Source of the DNA: Flavobacteriaceae bacterium UBA3356
GTDB lineage: Bacteria; Bacteroidota; Bacteroidia; Flavobacteriales; Flavobacteriaceae
Length of the DNA stretch: 64,000 bases
Direction of reading: 5' to 3'
Assembly: GCA_002360635.1 (NCBI GenBank)
Contig: DEQW01000006.1
Location: 152,135-216,134, forward strand
The position numbers were made by a program, and so were the translations under genes. Below the pieces are notes generated by a model that was not told the origin of the DNA, did no database searches, and was given only the letters and a program-made list of their open reading frames with translations. Position 1 is the stretch's first letter, and every line of letters begins with the position of its first letter. This document shows, in pieces, positions 52,008 through 60,252 of the stretch.

Positions 52008-53621
52008 ATGGATTCCGTTTTAGAGTTTATCAAATCAATTCCTTGGTGGGGATGGGTGCTTGTTGTATTGGTGTTAGTTGCCATAAAAGATATCTTTTTC
52101 AGTAAAACACACACTATTCTTCACAACTTCCCCGTTGTTGGCCATTTTAGATATATATTGGAGAGTATTGGACCGGAGTTACGTCAATATATTGTAGCCA
52201 ACAACCGAGAAGAGCTTCCTTTTAATCGTATTGAACGGGGTTGGATTTATGCTTCAGCAAAAAATGAAAATAATTATGAAGGTTTTGGTACCGATAGGGA
52301 TATCTATGAGCCCAATTATATTTTTGTAAATAATGCCATGCTTCCGTATAAATTAAAAAAAGGGCATCCCAATGTAAATGACCCTTACTTTTTACCGTGT
52401 GCCAAAGTAATGGGTGAAGGAAGAAGAAAAAAACCCTATAGGCCAGCATCGGTGATAAATGTTTCCGCTATGAGTTTTGGATCGCTTTCAGCCCGGGCTG
52501 TGGAATCATTAAACCGAGGCTGTGCATTTGCAAATGCCTATCACAATACGGGTGAAGGCGGCTTGTCGCCATATCATAAAACTGGTAGCGATGTCGTTTT
52601 TCATTTTGGTACCGGATATTTTGGTGTCCGCAATGAAAAAGGTGAGTTTTCCATGGAAAAAATGAAAAAACTCGTTTCCGAAAACCCACAAGTTCGTGCC
52701 ATTGAAGTAAAACTGTCACAGGGAGCAAAGCCAGGCAAAGGCGGCGTTCTACCAGGTTCTAAAATAACAGCTGAAATTGCTGAAATTCGACACGTCCCGA
52801 TGGGTAAAGATGTGATTTCTCCACCATCGCATACTGCTTTTGACACCATAGAAGGTTTAATTGAGTTTGTTGAAGATATAGCAGAAGCGACCGGACTACC
52901 CGTTGGGATTAAATCTGCCGTGGGAAAATTAGATGATTGGAAAAAACTTGCTAAACTTATGGCAGAAACCGGCAAAGGCCCAGATTTTATTACGGTAGAT
53001 GGCGGTGAAGGTGGTACAGGTGCTGCCCCTCCAAGTTTTGCAGACCACGTAGCGCTACCATGGATTTTTGGTTTTGCAGAAGTATATCAAATATTTAAAA
53101 AAAACGATCTATGTAACCGCGTTGTATTTATTGGTAGCGGTAAATTAGGATTTCCGGCCCGTGCGGTAATGGCCTTTTCATTGGGGGTAGACTGCATTAA
53201 TGTGGCCCGGGAAGCCATGCTTTCCATTGGTTGTATCCAGGCACAGCAATGTCACAACAATACTTGCCCCAGTGGTGTAGCCACTCAAAATAAATGGCTG
53301 CAACGGGGTATTAATATTGAGGATAAATCGGTTAGGACGCATTTCTATTTTAAAAACTTCAGAAAAGAGTTTTTAGAGATGACCCATGCGTGTGGCTATG
53401 AGCATCCCTGCCAGCTTACTATGGACGATGTTGAGATTACTTTAGGAGATAGAAACTTAATGAAGAATCTCGCACAAACCTTTACGTACGTAAAAATTCC
53501 TGTTCCATTTAAAAGTATGCAGGACTTACAAGATAGTCCATACCTAGGTGGTAATTACCATAGAAAGCGGGCCAAAAAAGAAGTGAAAGATTTAAAAAAG
53601 AAGGATAAGGTTCGGTATTAA
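52008..53621 (+). CDS. Membrane-anchored FMN/FeS glutamate-synthase-family protein
   Basis: A 537-aa protein with one N-terminal membrane helix (residues 12-29) and a glutamate-synthase FMN barrel (SAMSFGSLSARAVESLNRGC at about 153-171, ITVDGGEGGTGAAPPSFADHVALPW). The iron-sulfur ligand pattern is intact: C409-x5-C415-x4-C420 (in CIQAQQCHNNTC), matching the 3Fe-4S site of GltB. The glutaminase domain of true GltB is absent, so it should act as an archaeal-like stand-alone synthase domain or an FMN-dependent oxidoreductase in the membrane. It lies 30 bp upstream of a small membrane protein. Confidence 0.88.
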   Translation: MDSVLEFIKSIPWWGWVLVVLVLVAIKDIFFSKTHTILHNFPVVGHFRYILESIGPELRQYIVANNREELPFNRIERGWIYASAKNENNYEGFGTDRDIYEPNYIFVNNAMLPYKLKKGHPNVNDPYFLPCAKVMGEGRRKKPYRPASVINVSAMSFGSLSARAVESLNRGCAFANAYHNTGEGGLSPYHKTGSDVVFHFGTGYFGVRNEKGEFSMEKMKKLVSENPQVRAIEVKLSQGAKPGKGGVLPGSKITAEIAEIRHVPMGKDVISPPSHTAFDTIEGLIEFVEDIAEATGLPVGIKSAVGKLDDWKKLAKLMAETGKGPDFITVDGGEGGTGAAPPSFADHVALPWIFGFAEVYQIFKKNDLCNRVVFIGSGKLGFPARAVMAFSLGVDCINVAREAMLSIGCIQAQQCHNNTCPSGVATQNKWLQRGINIEDKSVRTHFYFKNFRKEFLEMTHACGYEHPCQLTMDDVEITLGDRNLMKNLAQTFTYVKIPVPFKSMQDLQDSPYLGGNYHRKRAKKEVKDLKKKDKVRY

Positions 53622-53650
53622 TACTTATTTTTAACCAAATTATTTTTTTA

Positions 53651-54172
53651 ATGGAAATAGAACAGCTTATAGGTTACGTGGCTTATTTACTACCTGCCAT
53701 TGTTGTTGGTTTGGTAGCTTATTATTTTTTTAAAGGCCATACTGCAAATGAGGAAGGACGACGGAGGTATTTAATACAAAAGGAAGCCCAAAACAAAATA
53801 TTACCAACAAGATTACAAGCATACGAGCGCTTAACCCTTTTATTGGAACGTATAGACCCTAATAAATTATTGGTGCGTGTAAATCCATATTCAGATAGTA
53901 TCGACGATTATGAGAAATTATTGATTAAAAACATTGAACAAGAATTTGAACATAACATTACCCAACAAGTTTATGTTTCGGTTGAATGTTGGAATATAAT
54001 ACAAGCTGCTAAAAATGCTACTATACACATTATAAGGCAAGCAGCGATGCATGAAAAAGAAAATACCGCCGATACCATGCGCGAATGGATTTTACGACAT
54101 TTTATGGAAGAAGTAACCCCATCACAGAAGGCACTTACTTATATTAAAAAAGAGGTGAGCGAATTATTTTAA
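53651..54172 (+). CDS. Membrane-anchored hypothetical protein
   Basis: A 173-aa protein with one N-terminal membrane helix (IGYVAYLLPAIVVGLVAYYFF) and a helical cytosolic part (RRYLIQKEAQNKILPTRLQAYERLTLLLERIDPNKLLVRVNP). It is 29 bp after the FMN/FeS gene, so the two may be co-transcribed and may form a complex. I do not recognise the family. Ends 12 bp from the convergent response regulator. Confidence 0.75.
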   Translation: MEIEQLIGYVAYLLPAIVVGLVAYYFFKGHTANEEGRRRYLIQKEAQNKILPTRLQAYERLTLLLERIDPNKLLVRVNPYSDSIDDYEKLLIKNIEQEFEHNITQQVYVSVECWNIIQAAKNATIHIIRQAAMHEKENTADTMREWILRHFMEEVTPSQKALTYIKKEVSELF

Positions 54173-54184
54173 GGTGCTTCTTGC

Positions 54185-54820
54185 TCAGGGGGTGAACAAA
54201 CCATTTCTAATAGCATACAAAACAAGCCCTATCCTGTTTTTTAAATTTAGCTTTTCATAAATAGAATCTCGGTATCCTTCGATAGTTTTAGGACTTAAAA
54301 ACATTTTTTCGGCAATTTGTTTATAGGTCATTTCAGTACAGGCGTGTTCTATAAACTCTATTTCCCTTTCTTTTAATTCTACCGCCGTTTCATCTTTGGT
54401 CAACGAGCCTATCAATAGTTTTGAAATAGTATTGGTATGGTAATACCCCTTTTCAATAACCTGATTTAAAGCTTCTTTTAATATTTCTTTTTTGGTATCC
54501 TTCATAAGATAGCCCTTTGCTCCTGCACGCAGCATTTTTAATATGGTTTTTTCATTTTCTTCAACCGAAAGTGCTATTACTTTTATTTGTGGAAATTTTT
54601 CGTTCAGAATTTTAGTGGTTTCAATACCGTTAAGCAAAGGCATGTTGATATCCATTAAAACTACATCGGGTATATTTTTGGGTATTTTAAGTTTTTCTAA
54701 AAGCTCTTGTCCATTCTTGCATAAATACAATACATCAAAGTTTTCAAAATCGCGCACCAGCCCTCCTATCGCCTCAAGCAACAAAGTATGATCATCTACA
54801 ACTACAACTTTGTTTTCCAT
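54185..54820 (-). CDS. NarL/LuxR-family response regulator
   Basis: A 211-aa regulator. The receiver domain has D9/D10 acidic pocket, phospho-acceptor D57 in VVLMDINMP, ALS and K105-type GYLMKDTKKE. The output is a LuxR-type helix-turn-helix at the C-terminus (LKEREIEFIEHACTEMTYKQIAEKMFLSPKTIEGYRDSIYEKL). It should be phosphorylated by the kinase encoded 36 bp upstream on the same strand. Targets unknown. Confidence 0.95.
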   Translation of the reverse strand: MENKVVVVDDHTLLLEAIGGLVRDFENFDVLYLCKNGQELLEKLKIPKNIPDVVLMDINMPLLNGIETTKILNEKFPQIKVIALSVEENEKTILKMLRAGAKGYLMKDTKKEILKEALNQVIEKGYYHTNTISKLLIGSLTKDETAVELKEREIEFIEHACTEMTYKQIAEKMFLSPKTIEGYRDSIYEKLNLKNRIGLVLYAIRNGLFTP

Positions 54821-54856
54821 CCTTCTAATTTACGTAAATATGTGCTATGAACCATG

Positions 54857-55621
54857 TTAAATAACATTAGCTTTATACTTATAGATTAATTTTAAAGTGG
54901 TTCCTTTATTTTTTTCTGAAGTAATTTTTAAATCTGCACCAATAACCTTTGCCCTGTTTTTCATGTTTTTCATACCAATTCCAGAAAAATCAGCGTCGCT
55001 TGAAAAACCTACCCCATCATCTTTGGCCGAAATTTCCAATCGGTCTTTTTTATATTCAACATGAACATTAAGGTTTGAAGCTTTAGAATGTTTTATGGTA
55101 TTTGAAAAAAACTCTTGCAGTATCCTAAAAATAATCACTTCTTTTTCATTGCCAACATTGTATTGGTCACCGGTTACTAAATAGGTGGACTTTATAAACT
55201 CTAAACGATTAAACCGTTCTATTTCCAGGTTAAGTGCTTCAATTAGATCTAGGCTTTTTAACGCCTCAGGATTAATTAGTTTTGAGAGTGTGCGCAGCTC
55301 GGTAATGCCTTTTCCAATGGTATCTGCTACTTCATCTAGAGTGTCTGGCCTATCCTTGGCCATTTGTACTTGTATTTTGGCCAAGGTCATTAATTGACCT
55401 ATATTATCGTGCAGTTCCCAACTTATGTTACGCAGTGTTTCTTCCCGGATTTCTATTTGGGTTTCAGAGAGTTCTTTTTCAAAAGCTTTTTTTGCTTTTT
55501 CTTGCTCTTCTAACAGTTTGTTTTTCCGACGTACAAAAACAGTGAACAACGTTATTATAATGGTTACCAAAACCAAAACAATAATTACTGTAACCAAACC
55601 TGCTATTTCTTTTTCGTCCAT
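54857..55621 (-). CDS. NarX/LiaS-type sensor histidine kinase
   Basis: A 254-aa kinase from the ATG at 55621. One membrane helix (residues about 7-29), then a coiled coil, HisKA_3 box with H71 in NISWELHDNIGQLMTLAKI, and an ATPase domain (FFSNTIKHSKASNLNVHVEYKKDRLEISAKDDGVGFSSDADFSGIGMKNMKNRAK). It has almost no periplasmic sensor of its own, so the upstream multi-helix protein, whose gene overlaps it by 19 bp, may supply the signal. An in-frame ATG 7 codons earlier is possible but less likely. Confidence 0.92.
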   Translation of the reverse strand: MDEKEIAGLVTVIIVLVLVTIIITLFTVFVRRKNKLLEEQEKAKKAFEKELSETQIEIREETLRNISWELHDNIGQLMTLAKIQVQMAKDRPDTLDEVADTIGKGITELRTLSKLINPEALKSLDLIEALNLEIERFNRLEFIKSTYLVTGDQYNVGNEKEVIIFRILQEFFSNTIKHSKASNLNVHVEYKKDRLEISAKDDGVGFSSDADFSGIGMKNMKNRAKVIGADLKITSEKNKGTTLKLIYKYKANVI

Positions 55622-56250
55622 ACAAAGCCTATTATAAAACAACTATTCATAACAATTATTAAAGCGCGTTGTACATTATATAATGTTACAAAAAAATCCA
55701 TATTAGTGGTAAAGAAACTTCTAGATATTTTAATAGGAATATAGCCTACATAAAATAGCAACAAACCAATGCTAATCCAAAAAAGAAGATCTTCCTTGAT
55801 GTGCAACACCCTTGAATCTGACAGTATTTCAATATAATATAAAATTATACAAATTATAATCAAGCAAGCGCCAGCTATATAACTGTACAATAGACTTTCA
55901 TAAAAAGCATTGATAGTAATAACATTGACAACTGTAACCGCTAAAAACAATATTACACTATAAACAATCCATCTTTTATAGGTTTTGCTCTTGATAAAGT
56001 TCCAGAACACATAAAAAAAATAGAGGAAATAAATAGTATTATACACATTGTACATGATTGCATTTGTACCAAACCAGTAATACACATATTTTGCTGAAAA
56101 TTCGTTTATTAAGTTATATATCAATATCCAAACAAAGTACTTTAACACAGTATGCTTATACTTGTCATAAAAAAGGACTGCCGTTAATGCGGCAATCCCA
56201 TAAAATGTAAATAATATATACTGAAAAGTACTGTTGAAAAGTTCGTCCAC
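55603..56250 (-). CDS. Multi-helix membrane protein of the kinase operon
   Basis: A 215-aa protein with about seven hydrophobic helices, aromatic- and Ile-rich, with charged loops such as YDKYKH and KSKTYKRW. No catalytic motif. Its 3' end overlaps the kinase start by 19 bp, and the kinase has no sensor domain, so I infer that it is the membrane sensor of a three-gene system (sensor, kinase, regulator). No characterised family member that I can name. Confidence 0.75.
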   Translation of the reverse strand: MDELFNSTFQYILFTFYGIAALTAVLFYDKYKHTVLKYFVWILIYNLINEFSAKYVYYWFGTNAIMYNVYNTIYFLYFFYVFWNFIKSKTYKRWIVYSVILFLAVTVVNVITINAFYESLLYSYIAGACLIIICIILYYIEILSDSRVLHIKEDLLFWISIGLLLFYVGYIPIKISRSFFTTNMDFFVTLYNVQRALIIVMNSCFIIGFVWTKKK

Positions 56251-56263
56251 CTTTATTTTTTAA

Positions 56264-56971
56264 TTAGTTATCACCAAAATCATCTTTTCCAGTAGGTGGT
56301 GGTGGTATCAGTTGTGCATCATTTAAGGTTAAGCTAATGTCCTCTCCATTTCCACCCTGAAAAACAGGGTTCAAGAGTAACATTTTACTACCAAAACCTG
56401 GGCTACCTTGCTGTTGGCTACCATTTCCATTTTTACGTAGTTTTTTACTAGACCTTTTAACAACATCGCGAACAGGTACAGCGTTACGGTTACCATCTCC
56501 ATCAACGCGAATAAAGAAACCAAGTTCTTCTCCATTAAAGTCTGCTGTTGGTAGTAAAAAGAATGAGTTGTGTCGTGCATATTTTGAGTTCCCAACACTT
56601 CCATCTGCTGGATAATTAGAAAAATAGAACCGTAGCCCCTTAATTTCTACTTTGGCCATTTTGGCTTCATCTTCTATAAAGTCCATATAATGTTTCATTG
56701 TTTCATAAGTATACTGGCCATAACGGGTTGGGTAAAATTCTTGGGTCGTGTCTTCTTGTTCCTCATATTCTTTAATAATAGAAACACGGCGATCTGTGTA
56801 GCTATCGTACATTGTTTTAGCTTGTTGTACAGAGATAATCTGTTTTGGTGGGCCGTCATATTCTGGACCATCGTCATCTGTATGATCTGAAATTCCTTCG
56901 CAGGCAACTAAGCTGCCAGCCAACACTAAAAGGAAAAGAATGCTTCTTAAATTTTTGTGTGATGTTTTCAT
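56264..56971 (-). CDS. Exported lipoprotein of unknown function
   Basis: A 235-aa lipoprotein (lipobox LVACE). The mature protein opens with an acidic linker (DHTDDDGPEYDGPP), then a helical/beta region (AKTMYDSYTDRRVSIIKEYEEQ), a strand-rich core with GLRFYFSNYP and GEELGFFIRVDGDGNRN, a basic stretch (VVKRSSKKLRKNGNG) and a proline-rich end. It is 13 bp upstream of the multi-helix membrane protein gene and may be the first gene of that operon, possibly the ligand-binding part. Family not recognised. Confidence 0.75.
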   Translation of the reverse strand: MKTSHKNLRSILFLLVLAGSLVACEGISDHTDDDGPEYDGPPKQIISVQQAKTMYDSYTDRRVSIIKEYEEQEDTTQEFYPTRYGQYTYETMKHYMDFIEDEAKMAKVEIKGLRFYFSNYPADGSVGNSKYARHNSFFLLPTADFNGEELGFFIRVDGDGNRNAVPVRDVVKRSSKKLRKNGNGSQQQGSPGFGSKMLLLNPVFQGGNGEDISLTLNDAQLIPPPPTGKDDFGDN

Positions 56972-57155
56972 AGTTTGGTTGTTATTTGTTAGTATAAAAT
57001 TAGATTGAATTAATTGAAATTAAAAGGCCATTATAAAGCCTACCTAAGTAAATTTAACATAAATTACTTAATACCAGCAATATATATTATTTACAATTGA
57101 AAAAAAGGGGTAAAACCCCCATGCATTTGAGGTAAAAGCCTTTTTAAAAAACTGG

Positions 57156-58067
57156 CTATTCGGTATCCTTTATTTCGTTAAGCTCTTTATTTTTCATTTT
57201 GGCATATTTAAAACCACTCTCCCACCATTGGGTCATTTTTTCTTTATTGAAGATCAAAGAATTGGTTGTCAATACCGTCGGAGTATAATATAAGTTGATT
57301 ATCGCATCATGGTTCCCTGCCACAAACTTACCGATTCGTATATTTTGTTTTTCTACCCTATCCAACATAAAAGAATGCATGTTGGTCAATAGTGAAAAAG
57401 GGTTTTTTGAAGGCAAGCGATTGTAATACGTAACTTCTGTTTCCAAAATAATGACATCTACCGATGTAGCACCACGATTTATTGCTTCTTCAATGGGCAC
57501 CATACTGCCAAAACCGCCATCTGCATATTCACATCCATCTTTCTGCACCAAACTCATAAAAGGTACATAATTGCAAGAAATCCAAATCCAATCGCAAAAA
57601 TCGTGATAATTAAAATCTTTAATCGATTTATATTCCACTTGATTTAAAGAAAGGTTAGAAACCGTAACCACTACCTCTTTTCCTAGTTCCTTTAATTGAT
57701 TGAACTCTATTTCAGTAAATGTTTTTTTAATGAGTTTTCTTAAGTTTTGACTCTCCCCAAACGTTTTACTTCCGCGTAGCATATTCCTTAACACACTAAA
57801 GTGATCAATACCAATTTCCATACTGCCAAACTTCCCTTTTTTAACACGGAAAGGACGGATGCTAAAAATGTTACTCTGGTTTACGGAAGTGTACACCTCT
57901 TTAATCTTTTCAATTTTGGAAAGTGCCAAATGAGAAATAAGCAAACTCCCGGTAGAAGTACCCACAAAAATATCATAATCGTGATGCTGCTCTTCCATTA
58001 AGTATTGAGCCACCCCGCCGGCAAATGCCCCTTTACTTCCTCCTCCTGAAATTACTAGTGCGCGCAT
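57156..58067 (-). CDS. Patatin-like phospholipase
   Basis: A 303-aa patatin: oxyanion motif GGGSKG (residues 8-13), nucleophile Ser38 in GTSTG, and catalytic Asp183 in EYADGGFGSM. No signal peptide, so cytoplasmic or membrane-associated. It should hydrolyse acyl chains from phospholipids or related lipids. It has no operon partner; the neighbouring M1 peptidase gene ends 34 bp upstream on the same strand. Confidence 0.9.
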   Translation of the reverse strand: MRALVISGGGSKGAFAGGVAQYLMEEQHHDYDIFVGTSTGSLLISHLALSKIEKIKEVYTSVNQSNIFSIRPFRVKKGKFGSMEIGIDHFSVLRNMLRGSKTFGESQNLRKLIKKTFTEIEFNQLKELGKEVVVTVSNLSLNQVEYKSIKDFNYHDFCDWIWISCNYVPFMSLVQKDGCEYADGGFGSMVPIEEAINRGATSVDVIILETEVTYYNRLPSKNPFSLLTNMHSFMLDRVEKQNIRIGKFVAGNHDAIINLYYTPTVLTTNSLIFNKEKMTQWWESGFKYAKMKNKELNEIKDTE

Positions 58068-58100
58068 AAATTTGGTTTACATAAAAGTAGTGATTGCTTT

Positions 58101-60158
58101 TTATTCTGAAAGTTTTGCTTGTAAAAATTGCTGTTCCTTTTTCGGAAGTTGACTTAAAAGTCCTTCTAATTGTTTTTTATAAACCGAATTTTCCATAACC
58201 TCGTCCAAAAGATTCCGTGCATACTTTTTAAAGCGCCAATTGTGGTGTGTCGATGCGTTCACTAAGTTTTTTAACGCTTCTGAAGTATACATTTTTAATT
58301 CGTTTATAAACTCAAATGCTTTTTCTCGAACTTCAAAACTGAACTCTTTTGATGAGTAATTGATTAATTCTGATGCATATTGTTGTTTCTTGTCTGCTTC
58401 ATAACCTTCAGTAACCAAAGCTAACACTAACCATAACTGACGTAAGTTTTTATTCTGAAACCCCTCAACTCCTTTCATTTCATTGAGATAGTCCGCTTTT
58501 TTCTTCGGAAAATTTAACCAAAGGTTATACAGAGCTGCCTCTTGGGTTACGTATGATTTATCAGTTAAAAGCGATTCATATTCAGTCTGTAATCCTTGAG
58601 GAATAGGCGACAACGTATTCGCCACAGCTTGCCTAACATATAAATTGTCACTTTTAAGCGCTTTTTTATACAAAGGCAATGTTTGTGCTATAGGTTCTCC
58701 CGAAAGTTGGTAAACAGCCTCCTGACCAATAAAATCATTAGGAAATGTAAGCGCTATTGATAATTCATTCTTCTTTTCAGTAAAAGGGGTATTTCGCAAT
58801 GCTGATATCTCAAAATACGATTTTATAAAAGACGATTGTGATAAATAGCCTAAGGCTTGTTCTGCTTTAAAAGCACTTTGTTGCAACCAATCTTTTTCCC
58901 ATGCTGAAATATCAACGTCAGTCACTTGTTGCACTTTCGCTAAAAAATCATCAGTTGACACATTTTTGAATTGATACGTTTCTAAATAATTTTTAATCGC
59001 GGTTTTAAAAGGCTCATCCCCTATTTTCTGTCTTAAAAGTGTCAACGCCCACGCTCCTTTTTCATAAAACGTTAACGAACTCGCTTTTGGGTTTAATAAC
59101 TTTTCTCCTTTACCAGAATCACTCAACTCCTTTAACTGTTCCGCAGAATTGTAAAGTTTCCAATAGTAATAATCATCACCAAATACTTGCCGTTCTGCCA
59201 ATTGCGCAAAATACGTCGCAAAACCTTCTTGCAGCCAATGGTGGGTGCCGCTCGTTTCGGTAATTAGATTCCCAAACCATTGGTGTGCTAACTCGTGCGC
59301 ATTGACGTTTACGTAGTTTCTATCTGCAAACCCAATGGAATCGACCACAAAAGCTTCAGAAAAAATGGTGGCTGTTGTATTTTCCATTCCCGCATACAAG
59401 AAATCCCGCACCGGAACTTGCTTATAATTTTGCCACGGATACGGCACGCCAATTTCAGACTCTAAAAAATCAAAAATCTGTTGGGTATAACGATAGGTAG
59501 GCTCTACTTTATCAGCATCTTCTGGTTTGTAATATAATTCAATGGGAATACCGGATTGTGAGCTAATCGTTTTCTTATCAAAATCGCCAATGGCAAAAGC
59601 TGCTAAATAGCTCGCCATAGGTTGTTGCATATCAAAATGCCAATAAGCTAAACTATCTTTTTGCTTCTTCTCTAGAAGTTTCCCGTTGGCAATTACTGCC
59701 TTATTTTTTGATACCGCAATCGTAAGATCAAATTCCAGCTTATCATTCATATCATCAATACTTGGCAACCAATGCGACGTATACTTACCTTGTCCTTGCG
59801 TCCAAATTTGATTTCCCGTAAAATACAGCGTCTGCTCTGGAATTGCGGTGTATGAGAATGTAACATCGTAGGTTTTATCTTTTCTGAAATTTCCCGTGAG
59901 CCAAATCTTATTTCCTTCCGAAGAAATTGAGACCTTATTAGATTTTACATTGCTTACATTCATATTTACCGCATCCAAATACACCGAGTCTGTTTTTTGA
60001 AGTATTTTAAATTGATACGAAACTGTTCCTTTTACACTCTCTTCAGAGGCATTCGGAACCACCTCAGCCTTAACTGATACAAAATCAACCAGATGTGTTT
60101 GTTGCGCATTTCCGAAGAAGCTAATAAGGATAATAACAAGAGTGCAAAATTTATTCAT
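58101..60158 (-). CDS. M1-family exported aminopeptidase
   Basis: A 685-aa zinc aminopeptidase from the ATG at 60158, with a signal peptide ending GNAQ. Motifs are GMEN (residues 257-260, exopeptidase recognition), HELAH (288-292) and E311 as the third zinc ligand. A C-terminal helical repeat region of about 220 residues follows. It trims N-terminal residues from peptides in the periplasm. The tandem ATG three codons earlier (60167) is possible. It is divergent from recG. Confidence 0.92.
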   Translation of the reverse strand: MNKFCTLVIILISFFGNAQQTHLVDFVSVKAEVVPNASEESVKGTVSYQFKILQKTDSVYLDAVNMNVSNVKSNKVSISSEGNKIWLTGNFRKDKTYDVTFSYTAIPEQTLYFTGNQIWTQGQGKYTSHWLPSIDDMNDKLEFDLTIAVSKNKAVIANGKLLEKKQKDSLAYWHFDMQQPMASYLAAFAIGDFDKKTISSQSGIPIELYYKPEDADKVEPTYRYTQQIFDFLESEIGVPYPWQNYKQVPVRDFLYAGMENTTATIFSEAFVVDSIGFADRNYVNVNAHELAHQWFGNLITETSGTHHWLQEGFATYFAQLAERQVFGDDYYYWKLYNSAEQLKELSDSGKGEKLLNPKASSLTFYEKGAWALTLLRQKIGDEPFKTAIKNYLETYQFKNVSTDDFLAKVQQVTDVDISAWEKDWLQQSAFKAEQALGYLSQSSFIKSYFEISALRNTPFTEKKNELSIALTFPNDFIGQEAVYQLSGEPIAQTLPLYKKALKSDNLYVRQAVANTLSPIPQGLQTEYESLLTDKSYVTQEAALYNLWLNFPKKKADYLNEMKGVEGFQNKNLRQLWLVLALVTEGYEADKKQQYASELINYSSKEFSFEVREKAFEFINELKMYTSEALKNLVNASTHHNWRFKKYARNLLDEVMENSVYKKQLEGLLSQLPKKEQQFLQAKLSE

Positions 60159-60240
60159 ACGTAACATTTCAATAAGCTCACAAAATAACCAAATAACTTT
60201 AAAAAATCTTCCACTCTTACACCTCTTAACAGGAATATTG

Positions 60241-60248
60241 TATTTTCG
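60241..60248 (+). promoter_or_regulatory. -7-like box abutting the recG start codon
   Basis: TATTTTCG, one mismatch from TAnnTTTG, ends 4 nt before the recG ATG. If used, the mRNA would be nearly leaderless. Confidence 0.35.
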
Positions 60249-60252
60249 TGAT

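Noticed and set aside
54857..55642. Kinase start at 55642 instead of 55621
   Set aside because: The seven extra residues overlap further into the upstream gene and add a cysteine-containing stretch before the membrane helix that the family lacks.
60142..60252. Extended start of recG over the divergent peptidase gene
   Set aside because: The extra 37 codons have no family similarity and overlap the signal peptide of the M1 peptidase gene.
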